Shown here: piece by piece, positions 7,259 to 15,394 of the stretch
How the letters are laid out: each line of letters starts with the position of its first letter
Position numbering within the stretch: the first letter of the stretch is position 1
Assembly (NCBI RefSeq): GCF_035918095.1
Contig: NZ_CP109137.1
Span: forward strand, 5,706,001 to 5,770,000
DNA from: Streptomyces sp. NBC_01750
GTDB lineage: Bacteria; Actinomycetota; Actinomycetes; Streptomycetales; Streptomycetaceae
Direction: 5' to 3'
Length of the DNA: 64,000 nucleotides
The notes under the pieces: generated by a model
Seen by the model: only the letters and a program-made list of their open reading frames with translations
Database searches by the model: none
What the model was told of the DNA's origin: nothing
Position numbers and translations under genes: made by a program

Positions 7259-8333
7259 GTGACGGGTGATCTGTTCAGCGTGGGCAGTGTGCCCTTCGGA
7301 GACCGGCTGCGGGCCGAGTTGGGTGCGCTGCGCAGTGCCCGGCTGCTCGAGAGCAGTCCGCGTTCCGCCGTCTGGCAGGTTGAGCTGGGCGACGGTACGC
7401 CTGCCGTCGTGAAGCACTTGCTGGACGGCGCGGAGGCCGGGGAGCGGTACGGGCGAGAGGTGGCCGCGCTACGGCTTGCCGCCCGGGTGCGGCCGGCCGT
7501 TGTGCCGCGGGTGCTCGGGGTGGACGCCGATGTGCGGGTCGTGGTGCTGGAGTACGTGGAGCACCGGCGACCGCGCCAGGGGTGGGAGGTGGAGTACGCG
7601 GGCGGGCTCGCCCGGCTGCACGCGGCGGCGGCGGCGAGCGGGAGCGAGAGTGAGGGCGCGGGCGGCCAGGGGTTGCCGGCCTGGGCCGGGCCCGACGCGG
7701 GTGACGTCGGCTCGTTTCTCGGCTTCGCAGAGGCGCTCGGGGCCGGAGTGCGGGACGGCGTCGAGGACGAGCTTCTCCAACTGCTGCCAAGACTCGGCAA
7801 GTTGGACGGACCGCGAGCGCTGCTGCACGGGGATCCGTGCCCCGGCAACGATCTGCACACCTCCGACGGCATTCGCTTCATCGACTTCGAGCAGGCCTGC
7901 CTCGGCAACGGGCTCATGGAACTCGCGTATCTCCGCATCGGCTTCCCGACCTGCTGGTGTGTGACCGCCGCTCCCGGACCGCTGCTGGCCGAGGCCGAGG
8001 CGGCGTACCGCACCGCCTGGCGGTCGGCGACCGGCGCGGATGTCGAGGGTGAGCTCGTCGACGCCTGCGCGGGGTGGCTGATCCGGGGCGACGCGCTGGG
8101 TCCAGCGCGCGCACCGGGGGAGTGTCGACCACCTGGCCCGGGTTATGGACGAGGACTGGGAGTGGGGGACAGTGAGCGCGCGGGAGCGGTTGCTGCACCG
8201 GCTCGGGGTCGTGGCGCGGATGGCCGAAGGGAGCGAATCCCTGGACGGGCTCGGCCGGCTCAGCGCCGATGTGCGGCGGCGCATGCTCGAACGCTGGCCC
8301 GCCCTGAAAGCGTCTCCGGAGCGGCGGCCGTAG
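7259..8333 (+). pseudogene. Aminoglycoside phosphotransferase-like kinase, frameshifted near 8099
   Basis: The N-terminal ~280 residues form an APH/choline-kinase-like domain: a nucleotide-binding start (SAVWQVELGDGTPAVVKHL), catalytic LLHGDPCPGND and metal-binding IRFIDFEQA. Sense then switches from frame 2 to frame 3 at the GGG run 8098-8100. Deleting one G gives an uninterrupted continuation (QRAHRGSVDHLARVMDEDW) to the stop at 8331-8333. As written, frame 2 has no stop until 9187 and would fuse the kinase to the next lipoprotein, which is not credible. It starts 3 bases after the immunity gene. Either a real +1 lesion or a homopolymer sequencing error; the substrate is unknown. Confidence 0.8.
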
Positions 8334-8345
8334 GGGCAGCCGGGA

Positions 8346-8391
8346 TTGGGCCCCTGGGCCCATGCGAGGGCGCGAGCACCGCTGTTAGCGT
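8346..8391 (+). promoter_or_regulatory. Tad-regulon promoter C (before a lipoprotein gene)
   Basis: TTGGGCCC-CT-GGGCCCATG at 8346-8364, then TAGCGT at 8386-8391. Spacing and box match promoters A, B and D. Predicted transcription start is near 8398, about 34 bases before ATG 8432. Confidence 0.62.
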
Positions 8392-8431
8392 GCGGCAACG
8401 GCACGATTCACACCGGCGGGACGGGACGCGG

Positions 8432-9187
8432 ATGAGGAAGCGCACGGCAGTGGCGGCAGCGGTCCTCGCTCTGATGGTGGGGCTTACGGCCGCCTGCGGC
8501 GGAAAGAGCGGAACGGACGGAACCGATGGCGACAACGCCGCCCCCGCGTCGAAGCCGACGTCCACGCCGGCCCAGCGGACCACTGCCCCCGTGACCCCCT
8601 CTCCTGAAGCTCCCGCCACTCCCCAAAAAGACCTTTCCACAACCGACTTGGAGAAGGTGATCCTCGCCAAGGGTGATCTGTCCGGCTTCAACGTCGGGCC
8701 AATGGACCCTCCGCCGCTCCAGGGTGAGACGGCCGACAAGGCTGAGTGCATCCCGATCACCGCCGTCATCAACGGCAAGCCGGAACCCGTCGCCCAAGCC
8801 TCCGTGTACCGGCAGCTCACCGGTGCCAAGGATGGCCGGCCCGCCGTCTCCGAGTTCCTCACCGCCCATGGGGCGCAGGGCGCGGCGACAGTGCTCAGTC
8901 GGCTGCGGACCGCCGTCGAGGCGTGTGAGAGGGGTTTCATGTCGAGCGGCGGCGAAGGGCCGTCGACGTACAAGAGCGTAAAGAAGCTGCCTGTCGCCAA
9001 GGTCGGGGACGATGCGTTCGCCTACCAGGTCATGGGCGACTTCGAGGGCGACTCCGTACCGCTGGTCTTTGAGGTCGTACGCTCCGGCGGCACGTTGGCC
9101 ACCTTCTACACCGCGAACCTCGAGGGGCCGCAGACCCCGACGATTCCGCCGGCTCTTCTCGCCGCCCAGATCGCCAAGCTCAAATAG
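8432..9187 (+). CDS. Secreted lipoprotein under the Tad-regulon promoter
   Basis: A 251-residue protein with a lipoprotein signal (MRKRTAVAAAVLALMVGLTAACGG, lipobox LTAAC), a Thr/Pro/Ala-rich linker of about 45 residues suited to crossing the cell wall, and a globular domain of about 180 residues that I do not recognise by name. The start ATG 8432 is the first in-frame Met after the promoter element at 8346; the longer frame reaching back to 7259 is an artefact of the kinase frameshift. Because its promoter matches those of pilin, toxin and prepilin peptidase, it probably belongs functionally to the pilus/toxin set (inference). Confidence 0.85.
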   Translation: MRKRTAVAAAVLALMVGLTAACGGKSGTDGTDGDNAAPASKPTSTPAQRTTAPVTPSPEAPATPQKDLSTTDLEKVILAKGDLSGFNVGPMDPPPLQGETADKAECIPITAVINGKPEPVAQASVYRQLTGAKDGRPAVSEFLTAHGAQGAATVLSRLRTAVEACERGFMSSGGEGPSTYKSVKKLPVAKVGDDAFAYQVMGDFEGDSVPLVFEVVRSGGTLATFYTANLEGPQTPTIPPALLAAQIAKLK

Positions 9188-9237
9188 CTGCCGAAGCGGC
9201 CGAAGCTGCCGAAGCTGCCGCACAGCCACCACGGCAG
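9188..9237. repeat. 9-bp tandem repeat and hairpin between convergent genes
   Basis: Three and a half copies of a CTGCCGAAG-like 9-mer directly after the lipoprotein stop, followed by a CTGCCG/CGGCAG hairpin. It probably ends transcription from both sides, since the next gene is convergent. Confidence 0.45.
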
Positions 9238-9260
9238 CCGAAGCGGCGAGGCGGCCGGCT

Positions 9261-9668
9261 TCAGAGCTCGATCGTCAGCTGTACGCCCGGACGTACGCCC
9301 CAGTCCGCCATCGCCCCCGCCTGCGATTCCAGCACATGGCGCGCTCTGAGCCGCGGCTTTCCGAGCCTGCCCGGCTTCATCGTGTGGACGTCCACGACCC
9401 TCAACTTCTTGTCCAGATACGCCACATCGATGGCGAAGCGCATCCGGAAGGTGTGGACGCTGTTGCACGGGGTCAGCAGGATCGCGCCCTCGATACCGTT
9501 CCGTCCCAGCAGTCCGCGCCGCCGCGTCCCGTACGAGGCCGCGATCTCCACCGGAACCAGAGGATCCAACGACCTCACAGGAACCCCCGGCCCCGGCTCC
9601 GCCGCCTCGTCCGCCTCTGCGATTCTCAACGACCCATTGCCATCCCGCCATTGCCGCCTTCGGCCCAT
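9261..9668 (-). CDS. DUF192 family protein
   Basis: A 135-residue protein with the DUF192 pattern: RRGLLGRNGIEGAILLTPCNSVHTFRMRFAIDVAYLDKKLRVVDVHTMKPGRLGKPRLRA in sections, ending in an alanine/glycine-rich strand. Family members are small beta-rich proteins of unknown function, sometimes exported. No clear signal peptide is visible here. ATG 9668 is just downstream of a TACGGT -10-like box on the minus strand. It is divergent from the prepilin peptidase, and the palindromic element at 9721 lies between the two, so it could also be influenced by the Tad regulator. Confidence 0.85.
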   Translation of the reverse strand: MGRRRQWRDGNGSLRIAEADEAAEPGPGVPVRSLDPLVPVEIAASYGTRRRGLLGRNGIEGAILLTPCNSVHTFRMRFAIDVAYLDKKLRVVDVHTMKPGRLGKPRLRARHVLESQAGAMADWGVRPGVQLTIEL

Positions 9669-9720
9669 GGGCGTAGACCGTAGCGCCCGGCGTACGGCGA
9701 TGCGCCCCGGATCACCAGGA

Positions 9721-9765
9721 GTGGGTCCCAGGGCCCATGACCGGACGGGCCGAGCCCCTTACGCT
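9721..9765 (+). promoter_or_regulatory. Tad-regulon promoter D (before the prepilin peptidase)
   Basis: GTGGGTCC-CA-GGGCCCATG at 9721-9739 (two mismatches to TTGGGCCC), then TACGCT at 9760-9765, 7 bases before GTG 9773. Element-to-start distance (36 bases from the ATG in the motif) equals that of promoter B exactly. Confidence 0.6.
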
Positions 9766-9772
9766 CACTGCC

Positions 9773-10516
9773 GTGTACGCCACGCTGATCACCGTCGCCG
9801 CCCTCTGGGGCGCCGCCTCAGGGCTGCTTGTCCCGCGCGCCGCGTACCGGCTCTCCGTAGAGCCGGATGAGGCGTGGCGCGACACCTGTCCCGCAGGGCA
9901 CTCCTTCACCGGGCCCGCGCAGGGCTGGCTCGGTGGTGCGCGGTGCGCGCCCTGCGCCGCCGCGGCAGTCACGGAACCACGCCACCTGCTCGTCCCTCTT
10001 GTCACCGCACTCTCCTGCGCCGCCCTCGCCGCCGCCACCGGCCCCCGCCCCGAGCTGGCCGCCTGGCTGCTGCTCGTACCCTTCGCGGTACTTCTCGCTC
10101 TTGTCGACCGGAACGTCCACCGTCTGCCCGACGGGCTGACCCTCCCGCTCGCCGCCGCGGCCGCCGTGCTCCTCGGGTTCGCCGCGCTGTTCCCCGGCGC
10201 CGCCGGCTCCTGGCCCACCGCCCTGTTCGGCGGACTCGTCCTCGGCGCCGCCTACTTCGTGCTCTTCCTGATCCACCCGAACGGCATGGGCTTCGGTGAC
10301 GTCAAACTCGCCCTCTCGCTCGGTGTCGCCCTCGGCTGGTACGGCTGGACGGTCCTCTTCACCGGAGCCTTCGCCGGCTTTCTGCTGGGCTCGCTGTACG
10401 GGGTCGGGCTGATGGTCCTCCGTCGCGCGGACCGCAAGACCGCGATCCCGTTCGGGCCCTTCATGATCGTGGGCGCGCTCGCCGGGCTGCTGCTCGGCGG
10501 CCTCGCGGCGGGTTAG
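9773..10516 (+). CDS. Type IV prepilin peptidase (A24 family, TadV/PilD-like)
   Basis: A polytopic membrane aspartyl protease (247 residues) that cleaves prepilin leaders after Gly. Both catalytic aspartates are visible: the first in LLALVDRNVHRLPD, the second in the GMGFGDVKL motif. About seven hydrophobic segments are present. Two CxxC-like pairs near the N-terminus (DTCPAGH, ARCAPCAA) resemble the cysteine cluster of bifunctional peptidases, but no methylase domain is evident. GTG 9773 fits a leaderless mRNA; the upstream ATG 9737 sits inside the regulatory palindrome. Its natural substrates would be the Flp pilin at 2723, the TadE-like protein and probably the prepilin-toxin at 5176. Confidence 0.88.
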   Translation: MYATLITVAALWGAASGLLVPRAAYRLSVEPDEAWRDTCPAGHSFTGPAQGWLGGARCAPCAAAAVTEPRHLLVPLVTALSCAALAAATGPRPELAAWLLLVPFAVLLALVDRNVHRLPDGLTLPLAAAAAVLLGFAALFPGAAGSWPTALFGGLVLGAAYFVLFLIHPNGMGFGDVKLALSLGVALGWYGWTVLFTGAFAGFLLGSLYGVGLMVLRRADRKTAIPFGPFMIVGALAGLLLGGLAAG

Positions 10517-10587
10517 ACAGCCGGGCGCAGGCCCAGGGCGTACATTCCTTGAGGACACGATGCGTCCGGCCCGCAAGAATCGTTCTC

Positions 10588-10992
10588 ATGGATTCCATCG
10601 ACGCGAAGCCGGTCAACCTCACCGAAGCCCTCGCCACCTTCGACGACGTCTACAGTCCCCGCATCGTGGCCCGGATGAACGACTACGACGTGCGGATCGC
10701 CCACACCGCCGGAGAGCACATCTGGCACGTCCATGAGGACACCGACGAGTTCTTCCTCGTCCTCGACGGCCGTTTCGACATCGCGCTGCGCGCCGCCGAC
10801 GGGACCGAGTCCACCGTCGAACTCCACAAGGGCGACACCTTTGTTGTACCGAAGGGCGTCGAGCACAAGCCCTCGTCGCCCGGCGGCTCGATCCTCATGT
10901 TCGAGCCTTCCGGTACGAAGTCGACGGGCGACCGGCACGACGGCGAGATCCCGGACCACGTCGACAGCACCACCGGGCACACGTTGTCATGA
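10588..10992 (+). CDS. Single-domain cupin protein
   Basis: A 134-residue cupin. The metal-binding motif reads HIWHVHEDTDEFFLVLDGRF, followed by the second motif GDTFVVPKGVEHKP. Such small cupins bind a metal and either isomerise, dioxygenate or merely sense small molecules; nothing here fixes the substrate. ATG 10588 is preceded by AAGAAT ending 7 bases upstream and by no Shine-Dalgarno, so it may be leaderless. It stands alone between the prepilin peptidase and the DUF2079 gene. Confidence 0.85.
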   Translation: MDSIDAKPVNLTEALATFDDVYSPRIVARMNDYDVRIAHTAGEHIWHVHEDTDEFFLVLDGRFDIALRAADGTESTVELHKGDTFVVPKGVEHKPSSPGGSILMFEPSGTKSTGDRHDGEIPDHVDSTTGHTLS

Positions 10993-11070
10993 CAGCGTGT
11001 ACATGAGGGGCCCACGACGACGCGCATTCTCATCGAGGCCGTCAAGCCGTCCAGCGTCGGATGCCCCGTC

Positions 11071-11076
11071 TAGCAT
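11071..11076 (+). promoter_or_regulatory. -10 box, leaderless DUF2079 gene
   Basis: TAGCAT ends 8 bases before ATG 11085 with no Shine-Dalgarno sequence, supporting that start over ATG 11061. Confidence 0.45.
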
Positions 11077-11084
11077 CCGGGTGT

Positions 11085-12638
11085 ATGCGGACATTCTCTG
11101 ACAATGCGGCAACTCGGCGCGGCGTGCTGTGGTCCCTCATCCCCACTCCCTCCCCGGAAACCCGATCGCGCCCCACTGCCCGCTTCCCCGCCGCCCTCCT
11201 CCCCTGGAGCTGGGCGGCGGCGCTCTTTCTGCTCTACGCCACCGTCGCCGTACGCCGTCATACGCTGCTCCGCACGACCGGCTACGACCTCGGCATCTTC
11301 GAGCAGGCCGTACGCGCGTACTCCCAACTGCGGCCGCCGATCGTCCCCTTGCGCGGCGAGCACTTCAATCTGCTCGGCGACCATTTCCATCCCGCGCTCG
11401 CTGTCCTCGCCCCTCTCTACCGGCTCTGGCCGTCGCCCCTCTGTCTGCTCCTGGCCCAGTCGGCGCTGCTCGCCCTCGCCGTCGTACCCCTGGCCCGCTG
11501 GGCTCTGCGGGAGCTCGGGCGTCGCACGGCACATGTCGTCGCCGTCGGCTACGGGCTGAGCTGGGGCATCGCCTCGGCCGCCGCCTTCGACTTCCACGAG
11601 GTCGTCCTCGCCGTACCGTTGCTCGCCTTCGCCCTGGAGGCACTGGGCCGCCGCCGCTGGGGTCCCGCCGTCGCCTGGGCGGCTCCGCTCGTCCTGATCA
11701 AGGAAGACCTGGGCCTCACGCTCGCCGCTCTCGGCTGTTACGTCGCCTGGAAGGGCCCGCGCCGTCTCGGCATCGCCACCGCCGTGGCCGGTCTGCTCGC
11801 CTCGGCCGTCGAGATCAAGCTGCTGCTGCCCGCCTTCAATCCGGGGGGTGAATACGCGCACGGTGCCAATCTCACCGAGGGCGCGCACAGCTCGCTGCTC
11901 TCCACCATCGCCTTCGCCCCGCTCGACGCACTGCGCCCGGACATCAAGGCCATGACAGTGATCCTGGTCTTCGCCCCGTCCGCGCTGCTCGCGCTGCGCT
12001 CAGCACTCGCGATCCTCGCCGTGCCCACACTGACCTGGCGAATGCTGTCGCAGATCGGCTTCCACTGGGGCACGTCCTTCCACTACAGCGCCGTCCTGAT
12101 GCCCATCGTCTTCGCCGGCCTCATCGACGCACTGCGGCAGTGGCGCGGCGCGCACCATCCGCTCTCCGCCCGCCATGTCCGCGCCTCGCTCGTCACCGTG
12201 CTCGCCGTGACGGTCGTCATGCTGCCGTCGTTCCCGCTCGCCCAACTGGCCCAGCGGGCCACATGGCACTCGACGCCCCATGTCGAGGCGGCGCGCTCGC
12301 TGCTCGCAAAGATCCCGGACGGGGCGAGCGTCGCAGCCTCCAACCGTCTGGTTCCGCAGCTCACTTCACGCTGCGAGGTCGTTCTCTTCCCGACGTTCCC
12401 GGTCGACGCGAAGCTGTACGAGTACGACAAGACGCGGCTGCCGCGTCCCACCGCCGAGTGGATCATCCATGACAGCAGAGCGCCGGAGGCCTGGCCGTAC
12501 CCTTCGGGCCACTGGCCCTACCCGATCGAGCAGCAGGAGGCCGAACTCGACGCCGCGCAGCGCAAGTACGGCTATGAGCGCGTCGCCCAGCGCGACGGCG
12601 TCACCCTGCTACGACTCAGGCGTGCGGCCCGACCGTGA
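11085..12638 (+). CDS. DUF2079 multi-pass membrane protein
   Basis: A 517-residue integral membrane protein of the DUF2079 family, with about ten hydrophobic segments and the early GYDLGIFEQAVRAYSQLRPP and GEHFNLLGDHFHP blocks that mark the family. Family members look like GT-C-type glycosyltransferases, but a reaction has not been established to my knowledge. The C-terminal ~120 residues are soluble and presumably extracellular. The 3' end overlaps the convergent winged-helix gene by 23 bases. Confidence 0.85.
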   Translation: MRTFSDNAATRRGVLWSLIPTPSPETRSRPTARFPAALLPWSWAAALFLLYATVAVRRHTLLRTTGYDLGIFEQAVRAYSQLRPPIVPLRGEHFNLLGDHFHPALAVLAPLYRLWPSPLCLLLAQSALLALAVVPLARWALRELGRRTAHVVAVGYGLSWGIASAAAFDFHEVVLAVPLLAFALEALGRRRWGPAVAWAAPLVLIKEDLGLTLAALGCYVAWKGPRRLGIATAVAGLLASAVEIKLLLPAFNPGGEYAHGANLTEGAHSSLLSTIAFAPLDALRPDIKAMTVILVFAPSALLALRSALAILAVPTLTWRMLSQIGFHWGTSFHYSAVLMPIVFAGLIDALRQWRGAHHPLSARHVRASLVTVLAVTVVMLPSFPLAQLAQRATWHSTPHVEAARSLLAKIPDGASVAASNRLVPQLTSRCEVVLFPTFPVDAKLYEYDKTRLPRPTAEWIIHDSRAPEAWPYPSGHWPYPIEQQEAELDAAQRKYGYERVAQRDGVTLLRLRRAARP

Positions 12639-13767
12639 CCGTCCCCACCGTCAACTCGGCCTGACCTTGCAGCATTTCACCGAGTTGCTCCACCTGCTGC
12701 GCCAGCTCGCGGCGCCGGGCCGCGCCCAGTGCGTCGCCGATCGGCTCCACCGTGACCGCGATCCTCCGCCCGGACCGCCGCTGGTGCCATACCCCGGCCA
12801 CAATCCCGTCGACGAGCACCACCGGGAAGTTCCCCGCCTGGCTGCCCGCCAGCGCGCGCTCGTACGCGGGGCCGGGGAAGAGCAGCTCGCGCGGTTGCGA
12901 GGCGATGGCGTACGCGTCGAAATACGGCAGCAGTCGTACACCCCGCGGCGGCTCTTCGGGAAACTCGGTGTCGCCCGCCGCGACCCACGCCCGGCCGCCC
13001 TCGAACGCCACCGCCTCGATCCGCCCCTCACCCGCCGAGGCGGCGAACTGCTCTGTGGCCCAACCCCTGGGCGCGGCGAGCCACTTGGCGAAGTGCGCCG
13101 GGGTGGCGGGCCCGTAGGCGTACAGATAGCGGTGCATGAGTTCCGCCGTCGCGGCCGGGCCGTCCATCGGGGTGACGCCGGGGCTGGTGTAGGTGGCCTT
13201 GCGGCCTCGGTTGGGCGCGAAACGGAGCGCACCGCGATGCGCGGCCGTGTGCATCGCCTGCCGCCAGCGCGGCCACTTGCCCTGGAAGGCTTCCATCACC
13301 GGGTCGGCGGCCCAGGGCCCGGTGCGCTCGACGACCGCCTCGGTCAGCTCGTCGATCGTCAGCTCCGCGCCGGTGAGAGCGTCACCGACGGCCGCGACGA
13401 CCTGCTCGGTCTGCTCCGCCGTCATCCGTACAGCGGTGGGCATCGGGCTCGCGCCGGCCGGGATGGCGGACAGCGCGCCGGTCCACAGCGGCAGGTCGGT
13501 CGCCGCCAGCAGATGGACGGTGCCGCGTGGCCCGTAGGTCTTCACCAGGCTGCCGTCCGTCCACAGCGCCTCGCGCACGTCGGCACGCGTCGCACCGCCG
13601 TCCAGCCGCAGCGCGACGGACAGTTCGGCCGCGGACAACACCTGCGCGTGCGCTCCGAGCATCGCGGCGGCTATCCCGGCGGGGGAGGTCTTGGCCGGGG
13701 CGGCCAGTCCCTGCCGTGCGAGCCGGCGGGCGTTGGCCTGGGTCCATGTCACGCGTCGCGTCGTCAT
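12616..13767 (-). CDS. Winged-helix DNA-binding protein, AlkZ/YcaQ-like family (HTH_42)
   Basis: A 383-residue protein of the winged-helix superfamily PF06224. Characterised members include DNA glycosylases that unhook interstrand crosslinks or excise bulky alkyl adducts (AlkZ, YcaQ). The sequence shows the paired wHTH layout, with LDGGATRADVREALWTDGSLVKTYGPRGTVHLL near residues 58-90 in sections. An H40-A-Q42 triplet resembles the H/Q-x-Q catalytic motif of AlkZ-like enzymes. Whether this copy is an active glycosylase is inference. ATG 13767 lies 7 bases after TAGAGT (leaderless); ATG 13788 lies upstream of that box. Confidence 0.82.
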   Translation of the reverse strand: MTTRRVTWTQANARRLARQGLAAPAKTSPAGIAAAMLGAHAQVLSAAELSVALRLDGGATRADVREALWTDGSLVKTYGPRGTVHLLAATDLPLWTGALSAIPAGASPMPTAVRMTAEQTEQVVAAVGDALTGAELTIDELTEAVVERTGPWAADPVMEAFQGKWPRWRQAMHTAAHRGALRFAPNRGRKATYTSPGVTPMDGPAATAELMHRYLYAYGPATPAHFAKWLAAPRGWATEQFAASAGEGRIEAVAFEGGRAWVAAGDTEFPEEPPRGVRLLPYFDAYAIASQPRELLFPGPAYERALAGSQAGNFPVVLVDGIVAGVWHQRRSGRRIAVTVEPIGDALGAARRRELAQQVEQLGEMLQGQAELTVGTVTVGPHA

Positions 13768-13774
13768 ACGGATG

Positions 13775-13780
13775 ACTCTA
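13775..13780 (-). promoter_or_regulatory. -10 box, leaderless winged-helix gene
   Basis: TAGAGT on the minus strand ends 7 bases before ATG 13767; there is no ribosome-binding site. Confidence 0.5.
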
Positions 13781-13789
13781 GGGTCCATA

Positions 13790-14170
13790 TAGGACAGTAA
13801 CTGTCCGCACGAAGCCGGTCCCCCGAGGCAGTCGTCAGCCCCCTGCGGTGACGTACTGGATGGGCCATGCGCGCGACGCCGCCTCTTTGCCGCTCGGCGA
13901 GCGTGGACACACCTTCATGGGCGGATTCTCGCCAATTAGCCGAGGGGGCCCGCGGTCTGTCGGGCCGTTGGGCCGGCGCACCGTCAATGTCACGCCTGTG
14001 ACCGGGGGTCCCTCGTGGGAGGGACGGCCCCAGAGCATTCGCCTTGGCCCGGAACCAGCCATTTTCCCGGCCCGCGGGACGGCTTCCCAGCCGTACGCCG
14101 CATTCGGAGCGTAGTTACGGCATGGCGTGGCACTCCACACCGCTACGAAGGGTTATGGTGGAAACCCCCC
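13790..14170. other. Intergenic region without a convincing protein gene
   Basis: About 460 bases separate two minus-strand genes. Short open frames exist on both strands (for example 13848-14114 plus, 13835-14140 minus) but lack ribosome sites and family resemblance. TAGTTACGG near 14112 and TTATGGT near 14153 are possible -10 boxes leading into the U-tailed terminator at 14174, so a short plus-strand RNA is conceivable. Confidence 0.3.
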
Positions 14171-14173
14171 CTC

Positions 14174-14214
14174 GGGCCGGTCCGTATCCCCCCCACGGAC
14201 CGGCCCGTTTTTTT
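14174..14214 (+). terminator. Rho-independent terminator with U tract
   Basis: Arms GGGCCGGTCCGT and ACGGACCGGCCC (12 bp perfect, loop of 9) followed by G and seven T on the plus strand. A T tract is unusual in this GC-rich genome, and no plus-strand protein gene ends here. In the minus direction the same hairpin can end the aldo/keto reductase transcript. Confidence 0.75.
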
Positions 14215-14251
14215 CCCCGGTAGTTTCGCCGGTTGTTTCTCCGGGGGCGGC

Positions 14252-15289
14252 TCAGCTCCGCCCGGCCCAGATGTTGGTGCCCTCGGTGTCCACGGCGAAG
14301 GTGTCGATCTCCTTCAACTCGTCGGCGCTCAGGGCCGGTCCGGCCAGCGCCGCGACGTTCTCCTCCAGCTGCTTCACGCTGGAGGCGCCGATCAGCGCGG
14401 AAGTCATCCGCTCGTCCCGCAGCACCCAGGCGATCGCCAGCTGCGCCAGGGACTGACCGCGCCTGACAGCGATGTCGTTCAGCCCCTTCAGCCGCCGCAC
14501 GACCTCGTCGGAGAGCAGATTCGGGTCCAGGGACTTGCCCTGCGTGGCCCGCGAGCCCTCCGGGATGCCCTTGAGGTATTTGTCGGTGAGCAGTCCCTGG
14601 GCGAGCGGAACGAAGGAGATGCAGCCCATGCCGGCGCTCTCCAGGGTGTCGAGCAGTCCGTCGTCCTCGATCCAACGGTTGATCATCGAGTAGGAGGGCT
14701 GGTGGATGAGGGCCGGTACGCCCATCTCCTTCAGCAGCTGGGCCGCCTCCGCGGTCTGCTCCGCGTTGTACGACGACACGCCCACGTACAGGGCCTTGCC
14801 CTGCTGCACCGCGGAGGCCAGCGCGCCCATCGTCTCCTCGAGCGGGGTGTGCGGGTCGAAGCGGTGGGAGTAGAAGATGTCGACGTAATCCAGCCCCATC
14901 CGGTTCAGGGACGCGTCGAGCGAGGACAGCAGGTACTTCCGTGAACCCCACTCGCCGTAGGGCCCCGGGTGCATCAGATAGCCCGCCTTGGTCGAAATAA
15001 CCATTTCATCACGGTATGGTGCGAAATCCTGTGCAAAGATCTTGCCGAAGTTGAGCTCGGCCGACCCGGGCGGCGGCCCGTAGTTGTTCGCCAGGTCGAA
15101 GTGCGTCACACCCAGGTCGAAGGCGCGCTGCAGGATCGCGCGCTGTGAGTCGAGGGCGCGGTCGTCGCCGAAGTTGTGCCAGAGGCCGAGGGAGAGTGCG
15201 GGAAGCTTCAGCCCGGAACGGCCGGTACGGCGGTACTCCATCGACTCGTAGCGGTCGGCGGCAGCTCGGTAGGAAGAGGTATCAGTCAC
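14252..15289 (-). CDS. Aldo/keto reductase (L-glyceraldehyde-3-phosphate reductase-like)
   Basis: A 345-residue NADPH-dependent aldo/keto reductase of the YghZ/MgrA type. Catalytic residues are visible: Asp and Tyr in THFDLANNYGPPPG, Lys in MVISTKAGY and His in FYSHRFD. The C-terminal cofactor-binding part reads SALIGASSVKQLEENV. GTG 15289 is preceded by GGGAGGG; the frame stays open far beyond it, but only as antisense of the isoprenyl transferase gene. It is monocistronic and divergent from that gene. Physiological substrates are probably small aldehydes such as methylglyoxal or glyceraldehyde-3-phosphate (family knowledge). Confidence 0.9.
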   Translation of the reverse strand: MTDTSSYRAAADRYESMEYRRTGRSGLKLPALSLGLWHNFGDDRALDSQRAILQRAFDLGVTHFDLANNYGPPPGSAELNFGKIFAQDFAPYRDEMVISTKAGYLMHPGPYGEWGSRKYLLSSLDASLNRMGLDYVDIFYSHRFDPHTPLEETMGALASAVQQGKALYVGVSSYNAEQTAEAAQLLKEMGVPALIHQPSYSMINRWIEDDGLLDTLESAGMGCISFVPLAQGLLTDKYLKGIPEGSRATQGKSLDPNLLSDEVVRRLKGLNDIAVRRGQSLAQLAIAWVLRDERMTSALIGASSVKQLEENVAALAGPALSADELKEIDTFAVDTEGTNIWAGRS

Positions 15290-15394
15290 GCAACCCTCCC
15301 TATCACGGACTTGTGACAGACCGGGTTGGGCCGCTGTGGCCCGTCCGCAGTAGTGTGGCGGCCTCGGGGACTGCCGCATGGAGGGGTTGGAAAA

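Noticed and set aside
7259..9187. 642-residue open frame joining kinase and lipoprotein
   Set aside because: It results from the +1 shift at 8098-8100; the lipoprotein has its own promoter, lipobox and start at 8432.
9661..9700. GGCCCATGGGCGTAGACCGTAGCG, another apparent motif copy
   Set aside because: It is the start region of the DUF192 gene and lacks the TTGGGCCC half; only the copy at 9721 fits the consensus and spacing.
13848..14140. Short overlapping frames on both strands in the 13.8-14.1 kb gap
   Set aside because: No ribosome sites, no family resemblance; the base pattern is that of non-coding GC-rich DNA.
15326..15360. TTGGGCCGCTGTGGCCCGTC before uppS, resembling the Tad-regulon element
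   Set aside because: The second half-site is off register by one base, the ATG end is missing and no TASCGT box stands at the right distance.
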